Source: Amphritea opalescens (GTDB taxonomy: Bacteria > Pseudomonadota > Gammaproteobacteria > Pseudomonadales > Balneatricaceae). From it: a DNA stretch of 64,000 bases. A program made the position numbers and the translations under genes. Shown piece after piece: positions 35,497 to 45,285 of the stretch (position 1 is its first letter; every line of letters begins with the position of its first letter). A model generated the notes under the pieces. It did no database searches and was not told where the DNA came from. It was given only the letters and a program-made list of their open reading frames with translations. Location of the stretch: the NCBI RefSeq assembly GCF_003957515.1, contig NZ_RQXW01000006.1:62001-126000 (forward strand). Direction: 5' to 3'.

Positions 35497-36408
35497 TTAC
35501 TGTAACCGTTCGACCTGATAACCGGCCAACTGCAACTGTTTGATTAAGCCCTCATCACCGGCTAAATGGCCACTGCCCACCAGCACAAACTCAACCGGAC
35601 GATCACGCAGCATCGCTTTAATCTGTGGCATCCAGTGTTGATTACGGCCCACCAGCAGGGTCTGATATTGCGCCGGTGATTCGCGCCGCATATCTTCCAC
35701 AATCAGATGTTCCAAGCCATCGAGATCCCCTTGACGCCAAGCGGCAAGAATATCGTCAACAAAGGTGGCGGCCTCATCGAGCTCGTCTAACGACATACGC
35801 ATAAAGGTCTCTTCGTCGCCCTCGCCCATGGTGGCCAAAAACCCGATCTGCTGATCAACGGTTTCTAAGCCAGACACCGGCTTACCCTCTTTTACCGCCC
35901 GTGAGTGGTAATAATCATCGATCCCTTGGGCATCCACCCCGATCTGTTTGAGATTGAGCATGGTCAGAGTAATTACAATCCCCGAGGGCCGCAGGCCATT
36001 CAATGCCTCAACCGGCAGGCCATATTGTTGCCATATGGTTGCTAGACGCTGATAGAGCCCCGCGGAAATACGCTGTGATAAATCTGAACCATCGCCATAA
36101 CGAATAGCCCGCTGCATCCGCTGCTGCACATCGGTGGTTCGCAATTGCGCTAGATCGGTTTCAAACACCAGACGATCGGCTCGCAGATAGGCCCGATCAA
36201 ATTCAACCGGCAAGGGATAGTCTTGCTGGCGTAACACATGCACCGTGCCCCCTAAATAAAGCACATTATCACCGGAGCTCACCTTCCAGACACTGCTAGC
36301 CTGTGCGGTTGTTGCCACAACCGTCAAACAGACCAGCGTTAAGAGCCGACGCACCCCTTGGGTAAATCTCATTGCACACCTCATTAGACTGTTATCCATG
36401 ATCGCCAC
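35497..36408 (-). CDS. TraB/GumN family protein
   Basis: About 291-303 residues. A signal peptide is clear in RRLLTLVCLTVVATTAQASS, which suggests that the start at MRFTQGVRR, about 12 codons inside the longest frame, is used. The paired family motifs LGGTVHVLR (N-terminal) and VLVGSGHLAGDEGL (C-terminal) are intact; these Gly-His motifs form the putative metallopeptidase-like site of TraB/GumN/TIKI proteins. An exported location is likely. Its substrate is unknown. It is convergent with thrB. Confidence 0.85.
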   Translation of the reverse strand: MAIMDNSLMRCAMRFTQGVRRLLTLVCLTVVATTAQASSVWKVSSGDNVLYLGGTVHVLRQQDYPLPVEFDRAYLRADRLVFETDLAQLRTTDVQQRMQRAIRYGDGSDLSQRISAGLYQRLATIWQQYGLPVEALNGLRPSGIVITLTMLNLKQIGVDAQGIDDYYHSRAVKEGKPVSGLETVDQQIGFLATMGEGDEETFMRMSLDELDEAATFVDDILAAWRQGDLDGLEHLIVEDMRRESPAQYQTLLVGRNQHWMPQIKAMLRDRPVEFVLVGSGHLAGDEGLIKQLQLAGYQVERLQ

Positions 36409-36518
36409 AGCCGATCACTATCTCGCTATCATCGTTGACGCTAGATTACCCTTGCCTGAACACAGAAGCTACACCCTTCCCTCCGAGTGCAGCACCGGCT
36501 GTATGGCGCTCAATAAAC

Positions 36519-36546
36519 AAAAAAACCGGCACAGGGCCGGTTTTAT
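36519..36546. terminator. Terminator after alr
   Basis: Stem AAAACCGGC / GCCGGTTTT with loop ACAGG, 14 nt past the alr stop, with A and T runs on both sides so it can act in both directions. Confidence 0.85.
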
Positions 36547-36559
36547 CAAGCATTAATGC

Positions 36560-37639
36560 TTAGCGATTCAAATAGTGCTTATACACTCGGCGGGTAATAC
36601 CGGTAAACAGTGTATATGGGATAGTATCACTGTGGTTTGCCACCTCTGCCGCGAGGACATTCTTACCCCAGAACTCGACTTCGGTGCCAATACCAGCGTC
36701 GATACCGGTTAGATCAACCCCCAACATATCCATCGAGACCCGACCAATAATACGGCTACGCTGACCGTTCACCCAAACCGGTGTGCCGGTCACGGCATGA
36801 CGGGGATAGCCGTCGGCATAACCTAGGGCCACCGTACCGACGCGCGTTGGCTTATCGGCACAGAAGTTACCCGCATAACCAACCGTTTCTCCGGCCTGCA
36901 CTTCACGCACGGCAATCACTTCAGATGTCAGCGTCATCGCCGGAATCAGCTTATCCGCGTTTTCTTGAGCCGCTGGGAACGGGCTTGAACCATACAGCAT
37001 CAAACCAGGGCGCATCCAATCACGGCGCGCCGTCGGCCAAGCCAATACCGCCGCCGAGTTTGCCATACAGTGAGGTGCATCGAGACCTTCAGTGGCTTTA
37101 TTAAACACCGCCAACTGTTTGTCCGTGTCCGCCTTATCCAACTCATCGGAGTTAAAGAAGTGGGTCATCAGCACGATATCGGAGACATTATCCAGCTGTT
37201 TAAGACGCTTGAACGCCGCCTGATAATCATCCGGGTGTACACCCAAACGATTCATACCGGAATTCATTTTTAACCAGACGGTAATGGGCTTACTGAGTTT
37301 CGCCTGAGCAATTTGTTCGATCTGAGCCAGACTATGCACTGCGCACCAAACACCGTGCTCACTGATATAATCCAACTCACTGACTTCAAAATAGCCTTCA
37401 AGGAGCAATACCGGCTTCTGAATGCCGGCCTCAATCAGCTCGGCACCCTCTTCCAGACAGGCCACACCAAAGGCATCCGCTTCAGCTTCTAACGCTTTCG
37501 CGACTTCGATGGCGCCATGCCCATAAGCATTGGCTTTAATAATGGCGACCGCATGACCCGCAGTATTCAGGGAACGTGCCAGTCGGTAGTTGTGCCGGAT
37601 AGCATCCAGGTCAACTGTAATTTTAGCTGCTCGACTCAT
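36560..37639 (-). CDS. alr: Alanine racemase, probably catabolic (DadX type)
   Basis: 359 residues. The PLP lysine is K35 in VAIIKANAYGHG and the second catalytic Tyr lies in GETVGYAGNF; MSGMNRLG-like and GRVSMDMLGVDLTG signatures are present. It interconverts L- and D-alanine. With ridA (78 nt upstream) and dadA it forms the catabolic dadA-ridA-dadX arrangement, in which D-alanine made by the racemase is oxidised by DadA. A biosynthetic copy may exist elsewhere. Confidence 0.95.
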   Translation of the reverse strand: MSRAAKITVDLDAIRHNYRLARSLNTAGHAVAIIKANAYGHGAIEVAKALEAEADAFGVACLEEGAELIEAGIQKPVLLLEGYFEVSELDYISEHGVWCAVHSLAQIEQIAQAKLSKPITVWLKMNSGMNRLGVHPDDYQAAFKRLKQLDNVSDIVLMTHFFNSDELDKADTDKQLAVFNKATEGLDAPHCMANSAAVLAWPTARRDWMRPGLMLYGSSPFPAAQENADKLIPAMTLTSEVIAVREVQAGETVGYAGNFCADKPTRVGTVALGYADGYPRHAVTGTPVWVNGQRSRIIGRVSMDMLGVDLTGIDAGIGTEVEFWGKNVLAAEVANHSDTIPYTLFTGITRRVYKHYLNR

Positions 37640-37717
37640 TCTAGTTTACTTTACCCTCTGTTCCGGTCGGTTATCTGTCTTTTCCCCGACAGATAACCAG
37701 GCGCTTTAATCGGCTAT

Positions 37718-38104
37718 TTAAGCGATAACCATAACCGCTTCAACTTCAATATCCGCATCCTTCGGCAGTGCCTTAACAGCATAAGCGGCACGGGCAGGAT
37801 ATGGTTGTGCAAAATAACGAGCCATCACTTCATTGACGGTGGCAAAGTTAGCCAAATCAGTCAGCAGAATATTAACTTTAACCAGATCATCCATTGATCC
37901 ACCCGCCGCTTCAGCCACCGCTTTCAGGTTTTCAAATACCTGTACAGCCTGTGCTTCGAAGGACTCAGTCACCATTTCCATGGTTGCAGGGACCAACGGG
38001 ATCTGACCCGACATATAAACCGTGTTATCGACTTTAACAGCCTGTGAATAAGTACCGATAGCAGAAGGAGCGTTTTCAGTCGCGATGATTGTCTTTGTTG
38101 TCAT
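37718..38104 (-). CDS. ridA: RidA family enamine/imine deaminase
   Basis: 128 residues with the RidA signatures [24 protein letters not shown] and the Arg-containing [23 protein letters not shown]. RidA hydrolyses reactive 2-aminoacrylate and imines released by PLP enzymes and by D-amino-acid oxidation. That suits its place between dadA and alr and near two serine deaminases. Confidence 0.95.
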   Translation of the reverse strand: MTTKTIIATENAPSAIGTYSQAVKVDNTVYMSGQIPLVPATMEMVTESFEAQAVQVFENLKAVAEAAGGSMDDLVKVNILLTDLANFATVNEVMARYFAQPYPARAAYAVKALPKDADIEVEAVMVIA

Positions 38105-38216
38105 GATGTTAATTCCAATAAAAAATAATGTCAGTGGCGATCAACCCTATTCTCAGTCGATCCCTGCACTCTGTTCAGCCTAGGTGCCGAATAAAAGGCC
38201 GCCAATTATAACGGGT

Positions 38217-38276
38217 AAAAAAAACTGAGCACAGAGGCATCATCAATCTTCGCAAGGTGCGAGAGCCTCTGTGCTC
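38217..38276 (-). terminator. Strong hairpin after dadA
   Basis: 12-bp stem GAGCACAGAGGC / GCCTCTGTGCTC, followed on the minus strand by TTTTTTT (38218-38224). It lies 14 nt past the dadA stop and before ridA, so dadA mRNA probably ends mostly here, with partial read-through to ridA-alr. Confidence 0.85.
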
Positions 38277-38289
38277 AAAAAATGACGGT

Positions 38290-39552
38290 CTATTTTCGAC
38301 CGTAGCGGGTAATCGATAATCCTTCAGGATCGATATCGGTCTGCTGGCCACCGATCACATCGGCAACAAACTTCCCTGACCCTAGCGACATCGTCCAACC
38401 TAAGGTGCCATGTCCGGTATTAAGGTAAAGGTTTGGATAGCGAGTACCACCCAGAATCGGGGTGCCGTCTGGCGTCATCGGCCGCAGCCCCGTCCAAAAT
38501 TCAGCCTTTTCAAGATCACCACCACCGGGGAACAGATCACCGACGGTAAACTCAACATTTTTACGGCGTTTTTCCTGTAGCGAAGTATCGTAGGAGGTAA
38601 TCTCAGCGGTACCGCCAACACGGATACGATCCTCAAAACGGGTCACGGCCACTTTATAGGTTTCATCCATGATGGTAGAAACCGGCGCTCTCGATTCGTC
38701 AATAATCGGTAGTGTTAGTGAATACCCTTTAATCGGATAAACCGGCACAACAACACCGACATTCGCCAGCAGCAAAGTGCTATAGCTACCCAGACACATC
38801 AAGTATCGATCGGCGGTCAGCGTGCCTTGGTTGGTTTTAACCCCGACGATATCTCGATCATCACTGATCAATCCTTCGATCTCAGTATCAAACTTAAACT
38901 CGACGCCTAGCTTTTTACACTCTTCCGCTAGGCCCGTGGTGAACTTAAAGCAGTCACCGGTTTCATCACCGGGCAAACGTAAGCCACCGATAATTTTATC
39001 TTTTACATAGCCCAGCGCAGGCTCTCGGGCGACACAACCTTCACGGTCGAGCACCTCATAATCAACGCCGCACTCATCGAGTACCGCAATATCTTTAGCC
39101 GCGGCATCCACCTGTTTTTGGGTGCGAAACACCTGCAGGGTACCGCCGGTTCGGCCTTCGTAATCAATTTCGACTTCAGAACGCAGATCTTTAAAGCAAT
39201 CACGGCTATACTCAGCCAAGCGCATCATGCGTGCTTTGTTAGTGTGGTATGATGCTTCGGTGCAGTTGGCCAACATTTTGGTCATCCACTTGAGCGTGTT
39301 AGCATTCACTTTTGGGTTGATCATCAACGGCGCAAGATCCTGCATCATCCACTTAATCGCTTTAAGTGGTACCCCAGGAGCTGCCCAAGGTGCAGAATAG
39401 CCAGGCGAGATCTGACCGGCATTGCCAAAACTAGTCTCTAAGGCTGGACCACTCTGGCGGTCGACAACAGTCACCTGATGGCCCTGTTTAGCCAGGTACC
39501 ATGCGCTGGTAACGCCAATGACGCCACTACCCAAAATCAAAATTTTCATCAA
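38290..39552 (-). CDS. dadA: D-amino acid dehydrogenase small subunit
   Basis: 420 residues. The FAD-binding GXGXXG is at the N-terminus, [20 protein letters not shown], and the C-terminal signature is [21 protein letters not shown]. It oxidises D-alanine and other D-amino acids to 2-oxo acids and passes electrons to the respiratory chain at the inner membrane. The divergent Lrp-type regulator gene (39721) is the probable controller, as in other dad loci. Confidence 0.95.
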   Translation of the reverse strand: MMKILILGSGVIGVTSAWYLAKQGHQVTVVDRQSGPALETSFGNAGQISPGYSAPWAAPGVPLKAIKWMMQDLAPLMINPKVNANTLKWMTKMLANCTEASYHTNKARMMRLAEYSRDCFKDLRSEVEIDYEGRTGGTLQVFRTQKQVDAAAKDIAVLDECGVDYEVLDREGCVAREPALGYVKDKIIGGLRLPGDETGDCFKFTTGLAEECKKLGVEFKFDTEIEGLISDDRDIVGVKTNQGTLTADRYLMCLGSYSTLLLANVGVVVPVYPIKGYSLTLPIIDESRAPVSTIMDETYKVAVTRFEDRIRVGGTAEITSYDTSLQEKRRKNVEFTVGDLFPGGGDLEKAEFWTGLRPMTPDGTPILGGTRYPNLYLNTGHGTLGWTMSLGSGKFVADVIGGQQTDIDPEGLSITRYGRK

Positions 39553-39720
39553 AGTTACCTATCCGTTTTTATACTTATCACCAACAAATGATTTAGCTAG
39601 TTTATTGTATCTTTGACAGATTATTTTTTTGTATTTAAACTATTTTCAAAGATATAACCCCACAAATAAGCACTTATAAAAAAATTCACCTTCTTTGGGA
39701 ATGACGGGTAAAGCAACACT

Positions 39721-40218
39721 ATGAATACAAAACAAAAACGTAAACTCGATAAGATAGACCTGAACATTCTGAAAACCCTGCAAGAAAATGGCCGGATCAG
39801 CTATGTTGATCTCGCCGATATTGTCGGCCTAAGCACCACTCCCTGCATGGAACGGGTGAAACGCTTAGAGAAAGATGGGCTGATTCAAGGCTACTACGCC
39901 CGCATCGATCCACAAGCGATGGGCTATGGCATGCTGGTGTTTGTAGAGATATCCCTCTCTTACCAATCCCCCGATGCGTTCCTCAAGTTTAATAAGGCGG
40001 TGGTGTCACTGCCCTATGTACTCGAATGTCATCTGGTCTCCGGCGATGCGGATTTTCTGATCAAAGCGCGTATTGCCGATATGTCGGAATACCGCGCCCT
40101 GTTGGGCGAAATGCTATTAACACTGCCTGGCGTGAAAAATTCTAAGAGCTATATCGTTATGGAAGAGGTAAAGGAATCCCTTAGCCTACCGATCAATCCG
40201 GTTCAGCCTAGGGGTTAA
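39721..40218 (+). CDS. Lrp/AsnC family regulator (DadR-like)
   Basis: 165 residues. The N-terminal winged HTH has LDKIDLNILKTLQENGRISY with LADIVGLSTTPCMERVKRLE, followed by the RAM ligand domain (VFVEISLSYQSPDAF through VKNSKSYIVMEEVKES). It is divergent from dadA across a 168-bp gap, so it is probably the local activator/repressor of dadA in response to alanine, in the manner of DadR or Lrp. Confidence 0.9.
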   Translation: MNTKQKRKLDKIDLNILKTLQENGRISYVDLADIVGLSTTPCMERVKRLEKDGLIQGYYARIDPQAMGYGMLVFVEISLSYQSPDAFLKFNKAVVSLPYVLECHLVSGDADFLIKARIADMSEYRALLGEMLLTLPGVKNSKSYIVMEEVKESLSLPINPVQPRG

Positions 40219-40288
40219 ACGCGGCGCCGAAGGGATGTGAAGGGTAACTCGATAGCGTTAACCCTTGATAGCCAGCTAAGCTGATCGT

Positions 40289-41194
40289 TCAGCCGGGCTG
40301 GCTGCCAACTTCCATCAACCAATCATGCACCGCTTTAATGCTCGGATTACTCAAGGCCCCATGGGCATAGAGAATGTAGTAACTGCAACGACACTGCTGC
40401 CGACCATAGGGGGCGAATAAGCGGCCACGGATGATCTCATCGGTTAACAACGACTCACGGGCTATCGCGACCCCCAAACCGGATTCAGCAGCTTTAATCG
40501 CCATATCACCACGATTGAAATAATGACCCCGCTCGGTTTCGATATCATCCATACCACTGGCCTGCAACCAATAGCGCCACTCCTCATCACGTTCAGCATC
40601 TTGCCAAGGCGCGGTATCATGTAGCAAAGGCACCCGGTTCAGCGCCCCTGGCGCCTGCCAATCGATGTCACTGAAATATTCAGGGCTAACCACCGGAAAT
40701 AGGTGTTCATCCATCATCCGCGAAAAACTCAAGCCGGGGTAGTGCCCCATACCGTAATCGATAGCGATATCGAAATCGCGACTCTGTAGATCGAGCAGAC
40801 TGCCCTCGGCAATGCTCTCGATACGAATATCGGGATAACGCTTTTGAAACCCACCCAAACGTGGAATCAACCACTTAAACACAAAAGAGGGTATAGAACG
40901 TAAACGAACACTCCCCTCGGGATCGGCCCGTTTAATGCGATTCAAACAGTTTTCCAAACTAAGCAGGGCCGGCCTAACCGACTCATAAAGTTGCAGCCCC
41001 TGAGTCGTCAATTCAACCTGTCGGGTATGACGAATAAACAGCGCTACTCCAACCTGCCCCTCAAGGTTTTTTATCTGCTGGCTAACGGCGCCTGGGGTAA
41101 TGGCTAACTCACTGGCCGCCTGACTGAAACTGCGTAAGCGCGCGGCGGCTTCAAAGGTACGCATGGCCGCGAGAATTTGACTATTGATATGCAT
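40289..41194 (-). CDS. LysR-type regulator, GcvA/DsdC-like
   Basis: 301 residues. N-terminal HTH MRTFEAAARLRSFSQAASELAI (cited by its core) and GAVSQQIKNLE, then a PBP2 effector domain with IPSFVFKWLIPRLGGFQ and DFDIAIDYGMGHYPGL, as in the GcvA group. It is divergent from dsdA across 134 bp, so a DsdC-like role in D-serine response is likely. The short intergenic region probably contains its binding site. Confidence 0.85.
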   Translation of the reverse strand: MHINSQILAAMRTFEAAARLRSFSQAASELAITPGAVSQQIKNLEGQVGVALFIRHTRQVELTTQGLQLYESVRPALLSLENCLNRIKRADPEGSVRLRSIPSFVFKWLIPRLGGFQKRYPDIRIESIAEGSLLDLQSRDFDIAIDYGMGHYPGLSFSRMMDEHLFPVVSPEYFSDIDWQAPGALNRVPLLHDTAPWQDAERDEEWRYWLQASGMDDIETERGHYFNRGDMAIKAAESGLGVAIARESLLTDEIIRGRLFAPYGRQQCRCSYYILYAHGALSNPSIKAVHDWLMEVGSQPG

Positions 41195-41328
41195 AGTAAT
41201 TTTTTTTATTCTGTTTTAAATTAATTAGTCAAACTTAACCATACAATAGAAATGATCGTTTGTTTAGCCAGAACTTAGATTAGAGAATAAGCCACTGCCT
41301 ATACAAACATAATAAATGCAGAGCCCCT

Positions 41329-42666
41329 ATGAACCCGCTTATCGATAGCACGCTAATGGATTCACCTTTCGGGCAGTCGCTCCGCCAAGGCGAGCCGCTT
41401 CTCTGGTTAAATACTCATTATCAAGCAGAGGAGAGTCAGTATCCATGCGAACTAACTCGCGATGATATTGAGCAAGCTGATCGACGCCTACGACACTTTG
41501 CACCGTTACTGCAGCAGCTGTTTCCAGAATTAGCATCGCAACAGGGGTTAATCGAATCCCCCCTACTCTCTGCACTTCATCTACAGCAACAACACTACCC
41601 CAACCTATCAGGCAAGCTAATACTAAAAGCCGATCATGCCTTACCGGTCGCGGGATCAGTCAAAGCCCGTGGTGGCATCCATGAAGTGCTCTGTCACGCC
41701 GAACAACTCGCGTTAGAAAACGGCGTTATTGATAGCCTAGAAGATGACCCGCTCACGCTACTCAGCCCTGCATGTAAAGCCCTGTTCGGCCGCCATGAGA
41801 TCGCGGTCAGCAGTACCGGCAACCTAGGACTTAGTATCGGTATTATGAGTGCGGCACTCAGCTTCAAATCGGTTGTGCATATGTCGGTCGAAGCCAAGCA
41901 GTGGAAAAAACAGCGATTACGTGACCGGGGCGTCACTGTAATCGAACACAGTAATGATTACAGTGCCGCGGTGGAAGCGGGTCGCGATGCCTCAAATGCC
42001 GACCCCAGCAGCTACTTTGTCGATGATGAGAACTCCCCTCGGTTATTTCTGGGCTATGCGGTCGCGGCGCTACGGCTGCAACAACAGCTCGCCGAGCAAA
42101 ACATACTGGTTGATGCCGAGCACCCGCTCTTTGTTTATATACCCTGCGGCGTTGGTGGTGCACCGGGGGGCATTAACTTTGGCCTCAAGCAGGTTTTCGG
42201 CCCTCATGTTCACTGTTTCTTCGCCGAACCGGTTGAAGCGCCCTGTGTGCTCGTCGGGATGCAGTCAAAAGACCTGCGAAACCCCGCATCGGTTTATCAG
42301 GTGGGTCTCAAGGTAGACACCGAGGCGGATGGCTTGGCTGTCAGCATGGCCTCCGGTTGGGTTTGCTCGGTCATCGACACTCTCCTTAGCGGGGTCTTTA
42401 CGGTCACCGATGATGAACTGTTCCGCGCCCTGTATCAGCTAAAGCAGAGTGAGGGGATTGAGATAGAACCCTCTGCGGCAGCGGGTTTTGCTGGCCCTAA
42501 CTGGCTAACCGAGACGGCCCAAGGCAAAACCTACCAACAACAGCAACAGCTAACCTCCGTGATGGCCAATGCCGCCCATCTCGTATGGACGACCGGCGGC
42601 TTATTTGTCCCCCCAGAGGAGATGCAAAGGTTTCAACAGCGTGGCGCGCAACTCGCCAACCGTTAA
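41329..42666 (+). CDS. dsdA: D-serine ammonia-lyase
   Basis: 445 residues. The PLP lysine is K112 in VAGSVKARGGIHEVL, and the glycine-rich phosphate loop is SSTGNLGLSIGIMSA. It converts D-serine to pyruvate and ammonia and protects against D-serine toxicity. With a neighbouring LysR and the downstream AGCS transporter it forms a D-serine/alanine use module beside the dad genes and the glycine cleavage cluster. Confidence 0.94.
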   Translation: MNPLIDSTLMDSPFGQSLRQGEPLLWLNTHYQAEESQYPCELTRDDIEQADRRLRHFAPLLQQLFPELASQQGLIESPLLSALHLQQQHYPNLSGKLILKADHALPVAGSVKARGGIHEVLCHAEQLALENGVIDSLEDDPLTLLSPACKALFGRHEIAVSSTGNLGLSIGIMSAALSFKSVVHMSVEAKQWKKQRLRDRGVTVIEHSNDYSAAVEAGRDASNADPSSYFVDDENSPRLFLGYAVAALRLQQQLAEQNILVDAEHPLFVYIPCGVGGAPGGINFGLKQVFGPHVHCFFAEPVEAPCVLVGMQSKDLRNPASVYQVGLKVDTEADGLAVSMASGWVCSVIDTLLSGVFTVTDDELFRALYQLKQSEGIEIEPSAAAGFAGPNWLTETAQGKTYQQQQQLTSVMANAAHLVWTTGGLFVPPEEMQRFQQRGAQLANR

Positions 42667-42906
42667 AGCATTCATCGCCGTCCCGATAACAGCTCGGTAC
42701 GGTGTGATCTCAGGCCAGATCATCTGTTTGGCCTGAGCGATATTGACGACCACGTCGGTATCGATGGAAGCAGAGAGTAGGACAGCGGCTTTCAAGCCCA
42801 ATCCTGATACTCAGCATCCAGCAAACGACCGTCATAAACGGTCACCTTCCCAACCGCTGATCATAAGTCTGCCGGTTGGGAATATTACAATAATTATGGA
42901 GTTCAT

Positions 42907-44259
42907 ATGGAAGCTATTACGTCAATCATCAGCGCGATCAACAGTGTTGTCTGGGGTCCGATGATGCTGGTTTTGATTTTAGGTGTTGGCCTGTTTCTGA
43001 TGTTGGGTCTGAAACTCATGCCAATCCTCAAACTAGGAACCGGTTTTAAACTATTATGGAGTGGTCGTTCGGCTGAAGGCGAAGCCGCTAAAGAGGGTGA
43101 AATTCCTCCCTTTCAGGCACTGATGACAGCCCTTTCGGCTACCGTTGGTACCGGCAATATCGCGGGTGTTGCGACCGCGGTTTTCCTCGGCGGTCCAGGT
43201 GCACTCTTCTGGATGTGGTGTACTGCACTGGTCGGTATGGCTACTAAGTATTCGGAAGCCGTATTGGCCGTCAAATACCGTGAAGTCGATGAAGAGGGCA
43301 ACCATGTCGGTGGCCCGATGTACTATATCAAAAATGGTTTGGGCTCTAATTGGGCTTGGCTGGGTACGGCTTTTGCTATTTTTGGCTCCGTTGCCGCCTT
43401 TGGTATCGGTAATACGGTACAGTCAAACTCGGTAGCCGATGTTATTCAATCGAACTTCGGGCTCAATGTTTGGGTCACCGGCTTGATTCTGATGGTACTA
43501 GTGGGTGCTGTTCTGATCGGCGGTATCAAACGTATTGGTAGCGTCGCAGGTGCCTTAGTACCAGTGATGGCCATTGCTTATCTAGTCGCGGGTTTAGTCG
43601 TACTGGCAATCAACGCCGATGCCATCCCTGCGGCTCTCGACCTGATCTTCACCTATGCCTTTACTGAGAGTGCGGCCGAAGGCGGCTTCGCCGGTGCGGC
43701 TATCTGGATGGCGATCCGTTTCGGTGTGGCCCGTGGTATTTTCTCCAACGAAGCCGGTCTAGGTTCTGCGCCTATCGCTCACGCGGCAGCACAAACAAAA
43801 GACCCCGTTCGTCAGGGTTTAGTCGCAATGCTAGGTACCTTTATCGATACCATTCTGATCTGTACTATCACCGGTTTGGTAATCATCACTTCCGGCGAAT
43901 GGACCTCAGGGGTTTCCGGTGCGGCACTTACATCCGCTGCCTTCTCCCAAGCGCTGCCCGGTGTTGGTAACTATCTTGTTGCTATCTCGCTGGCTATCTT
44001 CGCCTTCACCACCATTATCGGCTGGTCTTTCTACGGCGAGCGTTGCGTTGAGTTTCTGTTTGGTATTAAAGCCATCGTCCCTTACCGCATCCTGTGGATC
44101 ATTGCGGTGCCACTAGGTGCGGGTGTTAGCCTTGATTTCATCTGGCTATTGGCCGATACGCTGAACGCTATGATGGCGATTCCTAACTTGATTGCCCTCG
44201 CGCTATTAAGCCCAGTGGTATTCAAGCTGACTCGGGAATATTTTTCTAGAGCAAAATAA
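42907..44259 (+). CDS. AGCS family amino acid:sodium symporter
   Basis: 450 residues with about eleven membrane helices. The signatures of the alanine/glycine:cation symporter family are present: PFQALMTALSATVGTGNIAG, GGPGALFWMWCTALVGMATK and RGIFSNEAGLGSAPIAHAAA. It takes up alanine, glycine or serine (D-forms possible) with sodium. It has a GGAG ribosome site and a strong terminator. The 240 bp between dsdA and this gene hold only a short minus-strand frame that I do not regard as a gene. Confidence 0.93.
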   Translation: MEAITSIISAINSVVWGPMMLVLILGVGLFLMLGLKLMPILKLGTGFKLLWSGRSAEGEAAKEGEIPPFQALMTALSATVGTGNIAGVATAVFLGGPGALFWMWCTALVGMATKYSEAVLAVKYREVDEEGNHVGGPMYYIKNGLGSNWAWLGTAFAIFGSVAAFGIGNTVQSNSVADVIQSNFGLNVWVTGLILMVLVGAVLIGGIKRIGSVAGALVPVMAIAYLVAGLVVLAINADAIPAALDLIFTYAFTESAAEGGFAGAAIWMAIRFGVARGIFSNEAGLGSAPIAHAAAQTKDPVRQGLVAMLGTFIDTILICTITGLVIITSGEWTSGVSGAALTSAAFSQALPGVGNYLVAISLAIFAFTTIIGWSFYGERCVEFLFGIKAIVPYRILWIIAVPLGAGVSLDFIWLLADTLNAMMAIPNLIALALLSPVVFKLTREYFSRAK

Positions 44260-44277
44260 TTCTTGAGTTAAAGTAAG

Positions 44278-44301
44278 GGAGGCTGCGGCCTCCTTTTTTT
44301 T
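44278..44301 (+). terminator. Terminator after the AGCS symporter gene
   Basis: Stem GGAGGC / GCCTCC with loop TGCG, followed by TTTTTTTT, 18 nt past the stop codon. Confidence 0.9.
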
Positions 44302-44528
44302 GATCTCGAGCGAAACAACACTCACCCAAACGAAGCAAAGCTAAACAAAACCACCACGATTTCATCTATTTCCGACTACACTTTAACTTAGATATCAGCG
44401 ATGCCGATCACTAACAACGCTGAGACGGTCGACAAACCGATCACCCTTGTCGCTGCCTGCAGTACTTAACTCTCGTATACGCTGATCTATCCACTGCATT
44501 TTTAAGCGGAGGCGGAGGCGAATAAAAA

Positions 44529-45269
44529 ATGGCAAAACAACATTGGATATTACTACGGGGACTGTGCCGCGAAAGCCGACACTGGGGGGCGTTCCCAGAA
44601 CTGATGCAACAGCGATTAGCCAACACAGAGGTCAGTTGTATCGATCTACCCGGAAACGGTAGACGCCATCGACACCCCTGTCCTACCTCGGTGAATGAGT
44701 TGATCGATGATCTACACCGTCGTCACCGTCCCGAACAACCGGTATACCTACTCGGCCTCTCTCTCGGCGGTATGATCGCCTACCATTGGATGCAAGAATA
44801 TCCTGATGACCTGCGTGGCATTGTCTTGGTTAACTGTAGCCTATCGCCAGAACACAGCCTGCCTCTTCGCCTACAACCCAACGCATGGCCAAAGTTGATA
44901 CGGGCGATGTTAAGCAGCGGTTACCCACGGGAAAAAGCCCTATTTGATCTAACCTGCGAACAGCAGCTCGGCCGCGATGAGCTGCTAACCTTCTGGCAAA
45001 TGTATCAGCTAGAATACCCTCTGAGTTTTACTAATGTCCGACGGCAGCTACAACTCGCCATCAAATGTGGCATTCAACCCTACCCACCGAAGAAACCGGT
45101 CTTACTCCTCAGCGGCGCAAACGATAAGCTGATTAACCCCCGCTGCTCAGAACAGCTCGCAAACGCTTGGCGTATGCCTCATCTTAGTCACCCTGACGCA
45201 GGGCATGATCTACCTCACGATCAACCCGACTGGCTCATTCAGCAAATCAAAGAGTGGTTAAAAGAATAG
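44529..45269 (+). CDS. Alpha/beta hydrolase
   Basis: 246 residues of the alpha/beta-hydrolase fold. The nucleophile elbow is YLLGLSLGGMIAYHWM (Ser), the acid is in LSGANDKLINP (Asp) and the base is in HPDAGHDLPHDQPDWL (His). The first strand is HWILLRGLCRESRHWG, with an Arg-Gly in place of the usual HG oxyanion motif. Cytosolic, substrate unknown. It is a free-standing gene with a purine-rich leader (GGAGGCGGAGGCGA) before the ATG. Confidence 0.88.
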   Translation: MAKQHWILLRGLCRESRHWGAFPELMQQRLANTEVSCIDLPGNGRRHRHPCPTSVNELIDDLHRRHRPEQPVYLLGLSLGGMIAYHWMQEYPDDLRGIVLVNCSLSPEHSLPLRLQPNAWPKLIRAMLSSGYPREKALFDLTCEQQLGRDELLTFWQMYQLEYPLSFTNVRRQLQLAIKCGIQPYPPKKPVLLLSGANDKLINPRCSEQLANAWRMPHLSHPDAGHDLPHDQPDWLIQQIKEWLKE

Positions 45270-45285
45270 CCCCAAAATAACCAAC

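Noticed and set aside
42667-42906. Minus-strand frame (about 66 codons) between dsdA and the AGCS gene
   Set aside because: It reads smoothly and could be a small gene fragment, but it overlaps the 3' end of dsdA, has no recognised family and no clear start signal.
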